This document shows positions 1 through 5,312 of a DNA stretch of 5,312 nucleotides, in pieces. The position numbers and the translations under genes are program-made. Position 1 is the first letter of the stretch. Each line of letters opens with the position of its first letter. The notes under the pieces are model-generated. The model searched no databases, had not been told where the DNA came from, and saw only the letters and a program-made list of their open reading frames with translations. Source of the stretch: Thermoflexales bacterium (GTDB lineage Bacteria > Chloroflexota > Anaerolineae > J036 > Brachytrichaceae); the NCBI GenBank assembly GCA_017998555.1, contig JAGOCU010000180.1, positions 1-5,312 on the forward strand, given 5' to 3'.

Positions 1-78
1 GGCCGCCTGGCCCGCTATGCCGTGGAAATACGGGCGGGCCAGGTCTGCGTGCGCATCCCCAAGCCCGCCTGGTGGTAG
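1..78 (+). CDS. 3' end of an upstream gene, possibly a Rieske-type [2Fe-2S] protein (partial)
   Basis: Reading frame 1 is open from the first base and gives 25 residues ending in KPAWW before a TAG stop at 76-78. The pattern RYAVEIRAGQVCVRIP is an alternating beta-strand followed by a turn with a glycine and a second strand. It resembles the C-terminal strands of small Rieske ferredoxins (y-x-V-x-V-x-x-G-x-V-x-V). The cluster-binding Cys-His motifs would lie upstream, outside the window, so the family is a guess. The gap of only 13 bases to the next start suggests the gene is in the same transcription unit as the PaiB-like gene. That a gene ends here is moderately supported; its identity is weakly supported. 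Confidence 0.4.
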   Translation, partial: GRLARYAVEIRAGQVCVRIPKPAWW

Positions 79-91
79 GCTCGGCAACCTG

Positions 92-745
92 ATGTACATC
101 CCTGCTCATTTCGACGAATCTCGCCCCGAGGTCCTACAGGCGCTGATCACCGCCCATCCGCTCGCAACCCTGGTGACGCTGACCGCCGACGGCCTCAACG
201 CCAACCACATTCCGCTGCGCCTGCACGCCGAAGGCGGCCCGCAGGGTATTTTGCGCGGCCACGTAGCGCGGGCCAACGCGCTCTGGAAGGAATTTGATCC
301 GCAGGTCGAGGCGCTGGCCATTTTCCAGGGACCCGACAGCTACATCACCCCCGGGTGGTACGCGACCAAGCAGGAGACGGGCAAAGTCGTCCCGACCTGG
401 AACTACGCCGTCGTCCACGTCTACGGTTCACTGCGGGTCATCGACGACCCGGCCTGGCTGCGCCCGCACCTTGCCGCGCTCACCGAAACGCACGAGGCCG
501 CGCGTGAGGAGCCATGGCATGTCTCCGACGCGCCCGCCGACTACACCGAGAAGCTCATGCTCGGCATCGTGGGAGTTGAGCTCGTCATCACCCGCATGGC
601 CGGCAAGTGGAAGGTCAGCCAGAACCAGCCCGCCGCCAATCAGGCCGGCGTCATCGAAGGCCTGCGCGAGCACGCGTCAGAAGGCGCGGCCCGCATGGCG
701 AATCTCGTCGCGGAACGGAGAAAGACCGAGGACAGCGCCCTATGA
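92..745 (+). CDS. PaiB-family FMN-binding protein (putative negative transcriptional regulator)
   Basis: A 217-residue protein of the PaiB / FMN-binding split-barrel family. Family hallmarks appear in order: the N-terminal MYIPAHF (residues 1-7), GHVARAN (56-62), FQGPDSYITPGWY (78-90), VPTWNYAVVHVYG (100-112) and the C-terminal KWKVSQN (172-178). The family is usually about 200-220 residues, so the protein looks complete. Bacillus subtilis PaiB is described as a repressor of sporulation and protease genes. Other members are flavin or heme-binding proteins of unclear role, and a true regulatory function is not shown here. The ATG at 92 was chosen because the family begins with MYxPxxF exactly there. 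The frame stays open to 17, but that stretch overlaps the upstream gene end and carries no family motif. There is no strong Shine-Dalgarno sequence. The stop overlaps the cysS start by ATGA, indicating translational coupling. Confidence 0.9.
   Translation: MYIPAHFDESRPEVLQALITAHPLATLVTLTADGLNANHIPLRLHAEGGPQGILRGHVARANALWKEFDPQVEALAIFQGPDSYITPGWYATKQETGKVVPTWNYAVVHVYGSLRVIDDPAWLRPHLAALTETHEAAREEPWHVSDAPADYTEKLMLGIVGVELVITRMAGKWKVSQNQPAANQAGVIEGLREHASEGAARMANLVAERRKTEDSAL
728..732 (+). promoter_or_regulatory. Ribosome binding site of cysS
   Basis: GAGGA lies nine bases before the cysS ATG at 742, inside the end of the PaiB-like gene. It supports 742 as the start rather than any of the upstream in-frame codons, since the frame is open back to 607. 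Confidence 0.6.
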
Positions 746-2121
746 ACCTGCGCTTGTTCGACACCTACACCCGCAGCGTGCGGGACTTCCAGCCCCTGCG
801 GGCGGGTGATGTTGGCCTGTACGGTTGTGGCCCAACCGTCTACGACTACGCCCACATCGGCAATCTGCGGACCTATATTTTCGAGGATACGCTCCGGCGT
901 GCGCTCGAGTTCAATGGCTACCGCGTCCGGCACGTCATGAACATCACCGACGTCGGCCACCTGACTTCGGACGCCGACACCGGACAGGATCGAATGGAAA
1001 AGGGTTCGCTGCGCACCGGCATGTCCGCCTGGCAGATCGCCGAGCTCTACACCCGCGAGTTCCAGCGCGATCTGGAGCGATTGAACATTCAGCCGCCCCA
1101 TGTGTGGTGCCGCGCGACCGATCACATCCCCGAGCAGATCGACTTCATCCGGGCCATTGAAGCCAATGGATGCGCCTATCGCACAACGGATGGGATCTAC
1201 TTTGACACCTCGAAGGTCGAAGACTACGGTTATCTCGCCCGTCTGAACATCGAGGGCCTCCAGGCCGGCACACGGGTCGAGATGGCCGAGAAGCGCAACC
1301 CCACCGATTTCGCCCTGTGGAAGTTCAGCCCGCCCGGCGAGCCGCGCCAGATGGAGTGGCCGAGCCCCTGGGGGACCGGTTTCCCGGGCTGGCATATCGA
1401 ATGCTCAGCCATGGCGGTCAAGTATCTTGGGCCTTACTTTGACATCCATTGCGGCGGCGAGGACCACATCATGGTCCATCACCCCAACGAGATCGCCCAG
1501 ACCCAGGCCTGCCACAACACGCGCCTGGCCAACTTCTGGATGCACGGATATTTTCTGCAGATTGACGCCAGCCGGATGGGCAAGTCGATGGGCAACTTCC
1601 TGCGTCTGCAGACGCTGATCGATGAGGGCTATGAGCCGCTGGTGTGGCGATTCCTTTGCCTCGGCGCGCACTACCGGTCCAAGCTCAACTTCACCTGGGA
1701 AGGGCTCGCCGGCGCTGCCACGGCGCTGAATCGCCTGCGCCTTGCCGCGCATGGGTGGGGCGAACCCGGTCTGGCAGACGTTGGCTACCTGAGTCGTTTT
1801 GAGGAACAGGTTAACGATGATCTGAACATGCCCCGCGCGCTTGCGCTGACCTGGGACCTGCTCAAGAGCGACCTGCCACCCGGCGCAAAGAAAGCCACGT
1901 TGCTTGAGTTTGATCGGGTGCTTGGGCTGGGCCTGGCGGCGTGGAAGCCCGCGCAGGACACGCCGCCAGACGCTGTCACGGCCCTGGCGACCCAGCGCCA
2001 GCAAGCGCGCCAGGAACGGCGGTGGCAGGATGCGGACGCGCTGCGCCAGGAAATCCGGGCCGCCGGCTTTGACGTGGAAGATGGACCCCAGGGGCCGCGC
2101 ATCCGGCGATTGAATGCCTGA
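742..2121 (+). CDS. cysS: Cysteinyl-tRNA synthetase (CysRS)
   Basis: A cytoplasmic class I aminoacyl-tRNA synthetase that joins cysteine to tRNA-Cys using ATP. The product is 459 residues, close to the 461 of E. coli CysRS, and looks complete. The HIGH motif is HIGN at residues 38-41 within GCGPTVYDYAHIGN. The zinc and cysteine-binding ligands are Cys29, Cys221 (in GWHIECSAM), His246 and Glu250 (in HHPNEIAQ), spaced as in E. coli. The KMSKS loop is RMGKS at 278-282, followed by MGNF. This variant occurs in a recognised CysRS clade together with NITDVGHLTSDADTGQDRMEKG (starting near residue 67), so it need not mean lost activity. The C-terminal tail (AD-x-LR-x-EI-x-x-AGFDVEDGPQG) is the usual anticodon-region ending. 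The start ATG overlaps the preceding stop, so expression is probably coupled to the PaiB-like gene. It converges on the histidine kinase gene. Confidence 0.97.
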   Translation: MNLRLFDTYTRSVRDFQPLRAGDVGLYGCGPTVYDYAHIGNLRTYIFEDTLRRALEFNGYRVRHVMNITDVGHLTSDADTGQDRMEKGSLRTGMSAWQIAELYTREFQRDLERLNIQPPHVWCRATDHIPEQIDFIRAIEANGCAYRTTDGIYFDTSKVEDYGYLARLNIEGLQAGTRVEMAEKRNPTDFALWKFSPPGEPRQMEWPSPWGTGFPGWHIECSAMAVKYLGPYFDIHCGGEDHIMVHHPNEIAQTQACHNTRLANFWMHGYFLQIDASRMGKSMGNFLRLQTLIDEGYEPLVWRFLCLGAHYRSKLNFTWEGLAGAATALNRLRLAAHGWGEPGLADVGYLSRFEEQVNDDLNMPRALALTWDLLKSDLPPGAKKATLLEFDRVLGLGLAAWKPAQDTPPDAVTALATQRQQARQERRWQDADALRQEIRAAGFDVEDGPQGPRIRRLNA

Positions 2122-2151
2122 AGATTTCCGGCTGATTACCTCCGACGCGAC

Positions 2152-2191
2152 GATAGCCCCCGCTCCGGCGTACGCCGGAGCGGGGGCTATC
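2152..2191. terminator. Perfect 40-nt palindrome, probable bidirectional terminator
   Basis: Bases 2152-2171 are the exact reverse complement of 2172-2191. The stem runs from GATAG through CCCCCGCTCCGG to GCGT, with its centre between 2171 and 2172. Pairing needs a small loop, so about 18 GC-rich base pairs can form in RNA from either strand. It lies 30 bases after the cysS stop and 20 bases before the kinase stop. That is the place for a shared terminator of two convergent genes. Neither side is followed by a run of T, so it is not a textbook intrinsic terminator. It could also be an interspersed palindromic repeat, a 3' stabilising hairpin or a protein-binding site. Confidence 0.65.
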
Positions 2192-2211
2192 ATCTCGCAG
2201 AAGAGGTTCGG

Positions 2212-3537
2212 TCAGGAGTTCTTGGTGTCTGCACGTGTGTTATCGCCATCACAGGCGGGCAGCCAGAACCAGAAACTGGACCCTTTGCCGAGTTCGCTTT
2301 CAAAGCCGATCTCCCCGTTCATGCGCTCGATCAATTGCCTGCAGATGGCCAGACCGAGGCCGCTCCCGCCGTAGGCGCGCGTGCTGGAAACATCGGCCTG
2401 TGTAAAGGGCTGGAACAGTTGATTCTGATACTCGGAACCAATCCCAATCCCGGTATCCTGCACAACGAAGCGGACGCGGCCACCTCCGCCTGACACATGC
2501 ACGCTCACTTCGCCCTGGTCGGTGAACTTGACCGCATTCCCGACCAGATTCAACAGCACCTGGCGCAGGCGTGCCGGATCTGCCTGACAGCAATCCAGGG
2601 CGCCTTCGATGACGAGCGGCCGGAGTGCGATCGACTTCTCGGTCGCCCGCGCGCTCATGAGGCGCAATACGTCACCGCAGATCGGGCGCGGATCGCAGTC
2701 GGTCACTTCAAAGTGCAGGGTGCCTGACTCCAATCGCGAATAGTCGAGGATCTCATTGATGACCGTCATCAGCGCCTCGCCCGATTCGTAGACAGTCTGG
2801 GCATATTCGCGCTGCTTGGGGTGCAGCGGCATGTTCAGCAGCAGTTCGGACATGCCGAGGATGCCGTTCATCGGCGTGCGAATCTCGTGGCTCATGGTTG
2901 CCAGAAAGTCGGTTTTCACCCGCGACAGGCGCAGCGCCTCCAGGCGGGCCGCGTCAAGGCTGGCATTCTGTTCCTGCAACTGGCGAGTGCGCTCCGCGAC
3001 CTGATGCTCGAGCGTATCCCGCGCGATCTGCAGTTTCTGGTTGTCCTCGGCCGCGCGATCGTTAAGCTCAATGAGCCAGACCGAGAATTGGCGGATGAAC
3101 TGCGCAACCACCAGACCAACGATGAAGACGCATACCGTCAGGTAGGCTGCTTCCCGATACTCGCCACGAACCAACTCGGCGCCATGTCCGATCAGATTGA
3201 TGATCGCCATCAGCAACGGCGTCAGCACCGTCATCAGCGTCATCAATTTCCGTGGCAACCAAAGCACCGCGATGGCAAGCGACGCGAGCGGCGCCGCAAG
3301 CACGATGGCAATACTCGATGGGCTCGACAGGGCAAAGAAAACAGAAATGACGTTGATGACCGCGAAGACCCAAAGGTGCACGCTTTTCAGCCGGCCACGG
3401 CGAGATTGCCAACGCACGAAAACGAGCGCAATCAGGCAAAGCAACACCACGAGGTCGCCAGGCGAGCCCCCCGAGAAATAGACCTGGCCCACAAGACCCA
3501 CTGCAGTTGCCACAATCAGAAAATTGAGCGACCGCAT
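2212..3537 (-). CDS. Membrane-bound sensor histidine kinase without receiver domain
   Basis: A two-component sensor kinase of 441 residues from the ATG at 3537. The N-terminal half is hydrophobic, with about six membrane segments near residues 3-21, 29-42, 53-70, 75-93, 98-117 and 130-148. It has no obvious large external sensor domain, so it may sense within or near the membrane. A heptad-rich linker (about 158-205) leads to the HisKA domain. Its H-box FLATMSHEIRTPMNGILGM puts the phosphorylated histidine at 217. The HATPase domain is intact: N-box LLNLVGNAVKFTD (Asn334), G1 DTGIGIG (361), F-box FQPFTQAD (375) and G2 GGSGLGL (390). The chain ends at 441, so there is no receiver domain, and no response regulator lies nearby. 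The start is uncertain. ATG 3537 sits directly before the first membrane segment but lacks a Shine-Dalgarno sequence. GTG 3615 would give 467 residues and matches a predicted leaderless start. The gene is divergent from the terpene cyclase and convergent with cysS. Confidence 0.92.
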   Translation of the reverse strand: MRSLNFLIVATAVGLVGQVYFSGGSPGDLVVLLCLIALVFVRWQSRRGRLKSVHLWVFAVINVISVFFALSSPSSIAIVLAAPLASLAIAVLWLPRKLMTLMTVLTPLLMAIINLIGHGAELVRGEYREAAYLTVCVFIVGLVVAQFIRQFSVWLIELNDRAAEDNQKLQIARDTLEHQVAERTRQLQEQNASLDAARLEALRLSRVKTDFLATMSHEIRTPMNGILGMSELLLNMPLHPKQREYAQTVYESGEALMTVINEILDYSRLESGTLHFEVTDCDPRPICGDVLRLMSARATEKSIALRPLVIEGALDCCQADPARLRQVLLNLVGNAVKFTDQGEVSVHVSGGGGRVRFVVQDTGIGIGSEYQNQLFQPFTQADVSSTRAYGGSGLGLAICRQLIERMNGEIGFESELGKGSSFWFWLPACDGDNTRADTKNS

Positions 3538-3620
3538 ACGGATCGTCTGCGCGCTCGGCGCGGCGTTCAGAGACAATCCAAGCGGCGTACTTGCGGGAGG
3601 CCCGTTTCCGATCACGTTTG

Positions 3621-3630
3621 GATTATAATC
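3621..3630. promoter_or_regulatory. Palindromic -10 element, possible bidirectional promoter
   Basis: GATTATAATC is its own reverse complement, so a consensus TATAAT is present on the + strand (3624-3629) and on the - strand (3627-3622). It lies between the divergent kinase and cyclase genes in a short AT-rich patch within GC-rich DNA. With a -10 box at -12 to -7, transcription would start near 3636 on the + strand, three bases before the cyclase ATG. On the - strand it would start near 3615, exactly at an in-frame GTG of the kinase gene. No convincing -35 box or TGn extension is seen on either strand, which lowers confidence. Symmetric -10 sequences are known to give divergent transcription in bacteria. 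Confidence 0.5.
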
Positions 3631-3638
3631 GTTATGTA

Positions 3639-5144
3639 ATGACAGCGGCGACGGCTTTGGCCGCAATTCAAGTCGAGCGGCTTCTCGCCGAAATCGGACG
3701 AGACTATCGCCCTGGTTTTGGCGGCGGCCTCCTGACGACAAGCGCCTACGACACAGGCTGGCTGGCGCGTGTTCGAGCAAAAGACGATCCATCCCAACTT
3801 GCCTTTCCAGAGGCGCTGGACTGGCTGCTGCGACACCAGAATCCATCAGGCTCGTGGTCAGGACCATTCCCGCATGACGTGTTGCCGACGCTGTCCGCGT
3901 TGGTCGCCCTGCGCAGCGTGCCCGATGCGCTCAAGGCGCGCTGCGCGCTCCCGGCCTCGCGCGCGCTGTCCTTTCTCACCAGTTGCCTGCCCCGCTGGCA
4001 GGTTGCCACCCATGAGAGTGTAGGCTTCGAAGTCCACCTTCCGACCCTCATCCAGTCGCTGAACAAGCTCGGCATTCATCTTGAGGTTCCGAATTATGGC
4101 GATGTGATTGACTTGATGCAGGAAAAGCTCGTGCGTTCTGCGGGCGACCAACTCACCCATGGTCATTCTTCGCTCATCTATTCGCTGGAAGCCCTGGTCG
4201 GGAGTCTGAGCCCCGAGTTGATTCCGAGGTTGCGTTCACCGCTTGGCCACTATGGCCAGTCTCCCGCGGCCACGGCAGCGGCCTTGAGAAAGTTGCCCTG
4301 GGACGAACAAAGCGCAATATGGCTGCGCAATCTCCAGAGTCGTCACGAGGGGGGTGTCCCGACGGTTTTCGCGATTGACATGTTTGAGGCCGCCTGGTCA
4401 CTGCACTTTCTGTTGTCGGTCAATCCAGATCTGGCACGGGAGCCGTTGTGCGCGAAGGTCGTCTCGCGGCTTCAAGGCGCATTTGATCCCGTGCGCGGTA
4501 ATTCCTGGGCATCGGAGGACTACTTTCCGCAGGATTCCGATGACACCGGGCTGGTTCTGGCGGCGCTGTCCATGGCGGGAAACCCAATCGATCCGGCCGT
4601 GCTACTCCGTTTTGAATCAAATGCCGGTTTCGTGTGCTGGGCAAATGAGCGCAACGCCTCGGTCAGCGCAAACGCGCATGTGCTCGAAGCCCTTGTTCTC
4701 GGCCGTGGCGCCAACCGCTATCGTTCCCAGATCACCAAAGCCACGGATTTCCTGCTGGCAGCGCGCAGATCGGATGGTTCCTGGCTGGACAAGTGGCACG
4801 CAAGCCCATACTATGCCGTGTTCTGCGCGGTGCGGGCGCTTGCGCTGCACCCTGATTCGGCTGTCGGGCTGAAGATCACCCCAAGCATCCGCCTGCTGCT
4901 CGCCCAACAGCGCGCGGATGGCTCATGGGGGCAATGGGCCGGCAGCGCCGAGGAAACCGCCTACGCCATTCTGACCCTTATCCACTCGAAGACTCCCGGG
5001 GCCCGTGAGGCCCTGCGCCGCGGACAGGCCTGGATCGAAGCGCACTATGCGGATCCGCGTCCCGAGCTATGGATCGGCAAACAGCTCTACAGCCCGATCC
5101 GGGTGGTCGAAGCGGCCGTGCTCGCCGCATTACAGGCGAAATAG
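3639..5144 (+). CDS. Class II diterpene cyclase (copalyl / halimadienyl / kolavenyl diphosphate synthase-like)
   Basis: A 501-residue protein that should cyclise geranylgeranyl diphosphate by protonation, leaving the diphosphate on a bicyclic product. The N-terminal signature SAYDTGW (35-41) is typical of bacterial class II diterpene cyclases. The catalytic acid motif DxDD is present as DSDDT (Asp299, Asp301, Asp302). Repeats of the alpha-barrel fold include HQNPSGSW (66-73), RRSDGSWLDKWHASPYY (376-392) and QQRADGSWGQW (423-433). The C-terminal ELWIGKQLYSPIRVVEAAVL closely resembles, from memory, the end of M. tuberculosis Rv3377c, which is also 501 residues long. It is too short for a squalene-hopene cyclase (about 630) and has no class I DDxxD domain. 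ATG 3639 was chosen for that length match and for its position just after the TATAAT at 3624. It has no clear Shine-Dalgarno sequence, and the frame stays open to a TTG at 3591. The next gene starts one base after the stop. The exact product cannot be read. Confidence 0.9.
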   Translation: MTAATALAAIQVERLLAEIGRDYRPGFGGGLLTTSAYDTGWLARVRAKDDPSQLAFPEALDWLLRHQNPSGSWSGPFPHDVLPTLSALVALRSVPDALKARCALPASRALSFLTSCLPRWQVATHESVGFEVHLPTLIQSLNKLGIHLEVPNYGDVIDLMQEKLVRSAGDQLTHGHSSLIYSLEALVGSLSPELIPRLRSPLGHYGQSPAATAAALRKLPWDEQSAIWLRNLQSRHEGGVPTVFAIDMFEAAWSLHFLLSVNPDLAREPLCAKVVSRLQGAFDPVRGNSWASEDYFPQDSDDTGLVLAALSMAGNPIDPAVLLRFESNAGFVCWANERNASVSANAHVLEALVLGRGANRYRSQITKATDFLLAARRSDGSWLDKWHASPYYAVFCAVRALALHPDSAVGLKITPSIRLLLAQQRADGSWGQWAGSAEETAYAILTLIHSKTPGAREALRRGQAWIEAHYADPRPELWIGKQLYSPIRVVEAAVLAALQAK

Positions 5145-5145
5145 C

Positions 5146-5312
5146 ATGGAACCGGACGCGCCCAAGAACCCATTCGAAACGCTCCTGGGCTTGCGTTCTT
5201 CGGACTCTGACCATACCCCGCCAACGCTTGCCGAGTGGTTGTCACTCGATGTCGCGCGGCTGCGCGAGGCGGTGTCTTCCGCCCGCGTCTCAATCGTCGC
5301 CCCGGGCGATGG
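5146..5312 (+). CDS. Start of a probable cis-prenyltransferase-fold terpene synthase (Rv3378c-like), cut by the window end
   Basis: Only the first 55 codons and the glycine codon that follows (GGN) are visible. The frame opens with ATG one base after the cyclase stop, with a weak AGG (5134-5136) nine bases upstream, so the two genes are almost certainly co-transcribed. The polar N-terminus (MEPDAPKNPFETLLGL) is followed by TLAEWLSLDVARLREAV and then a strand, ARVSIVAPGDG (46-56). In M. tuberculosis, Rv3378c (tuberculosinol synthase) directly follows the class II cyclase and has a comparable strand ending in FDGTRRW near residue 35. Its DG aspartate corresponds to the catalytic aspartate of undecaprenyl diphosphate synthases (MDGNGRW). 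The visible text reaches exactly the DG. The family call rests on this short match plus gene order, so it is an inference. A different tailoring enzyme remains possible. Confidence 0.6.
   Translation, partial: MEPDAPKNPFETLLGLRSSDSDHTPPTLAEWLSLDVARLREAVSSARVSIVAPGD

Noticed and set aside
17..91. Upstream start of the PaiB-like gene, adding 25 residues.
   Set aside because: The added residues are low-complexity and overlap another frame that ends a plausible gene at 78. The family begins at MYIPAHF.
640..1395. Long open frame of 251 codons on the - strand.
   Set aside because: It lies antisense to cysS and the PaiB-like gene, matches no family I recognise, and is expected from GC-rich codon bias.
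1405..2193. Long open frame of 262 codons on the - strand.
   Set aside because: It is antisense to cysS, and its first residues are only a translation of the palindrome (repeated Ala, Pro, Gly). No domain is visible.
3591..3596. TTGCGG as a -35 box for the + strand TATAAT.
   Set aside because: The spacing to 3624 is 27 bases, well beyond the usable 15-19. The matching TTGCGG on the - strand (3666-3661) is 33 bases from its -10 box.
3591..3638. TTG start at 3591 for the cyclase, adding 16 residues.
   Set aside because: It has no ribosome site and would place the start upstream of the TATAAT. The ATG at 3639 gives the 501 residues expected for the family.
2821..3639. Open frame of 272 codons on the + strand.
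   Set aside because: It is antisense to the kinase, rich in Arg, Gln and His, and has no recognisable motif. The opposite strand encodes clear HisKA and HATPase motifs.
3538..3867. N-terminal extension of the histidine kinase, since its frame stays open back to an ATG at 3867 on the - strand.
   Set aside because: Upstream of about 3615 the stretch is antisense to the cyclase N-terminus, Arg- and Pro-rich and without domain features. The first membrane segment begins right after the ATG at 3537. GTG 3615 remains the only reasonable longer start.
3639..5144. Squalene-hopene cyclase as identity of the terpene cyclase.
   Set aside because: Those enzymes are about 630 residues with more QW repeats. 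The SAYDTGW signature, 501-residue length and C-terminus point to a diterpene class II cyclase.

Overview
The window is GC-rich, densely coded bacterial DNA with short intergenic gaps. It reads as a chromosomal segment where housekeeping genes meet the start of a specialised-metabolism locus. No RNA gene, insertion sequence or CRISPR array is visible. The taxon cannot be fixed. The cysteinyl-tRNA synthetase belongs to a clade with an RMGKS-type loop that is spread over several phyla. The terpene genes resemble pairs known from Mycobacterium tuberculosis and from the Chloroflexota member Herpetosiphon. That resemblance was judged from memory, not by a search.

Left part (1-2121, + strand): the last 25 codons of an upstream gene, possibly Rieske-like, are followed by a PaiB-family FMN-binding protein (92-745). 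cysS (742-2121) overlaps it by ATGA, so the two are probably co-transcribed. A perfect 40-nt palindrome (2152-2191) lies in the 90-bp gap between cysS and the convergent kinase gene. It probably ends transcription from both sides, although neither side has a T-tract.

Middle (2212-3537, - strand): a membrane-bound histidine kinase with about six membrane segments, a coiled coil, an intact H-box and a complete ATPase domain. It has no receiver domain and no adjacent response regulator. It is divergent from the terpene genes.

Right part (3639-5312, + strand): a 501-aa class II diterpene cyclase with the SAYDTGW N-terminal signature, the DSDD catalytic motif and a QxxDGSWG repeat. One base after its stop begins a second gene, cut by the window end. 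Its last visible residues (VSIVAPGDG) look like the start of a cis-prenyltransferase-fold terpene synthase of the Rv3378c type. If so, the pair would convert geranylgeranyl diphosphate first to a bicyclic diphosphate and then to a diterpene alcohol or hydrocarbon. This is the most interesting content of the window, and the product cannot be read from the sequence.

The kinase and cyclase genes are separated by a 10-bp palindrome, GATTATAATC (3621-3630), which puts a consensus TATAAT -10 box on both strands. It could act as one symmetric promoter for both directions, with leaderless or nearly leaderless mRNAs.
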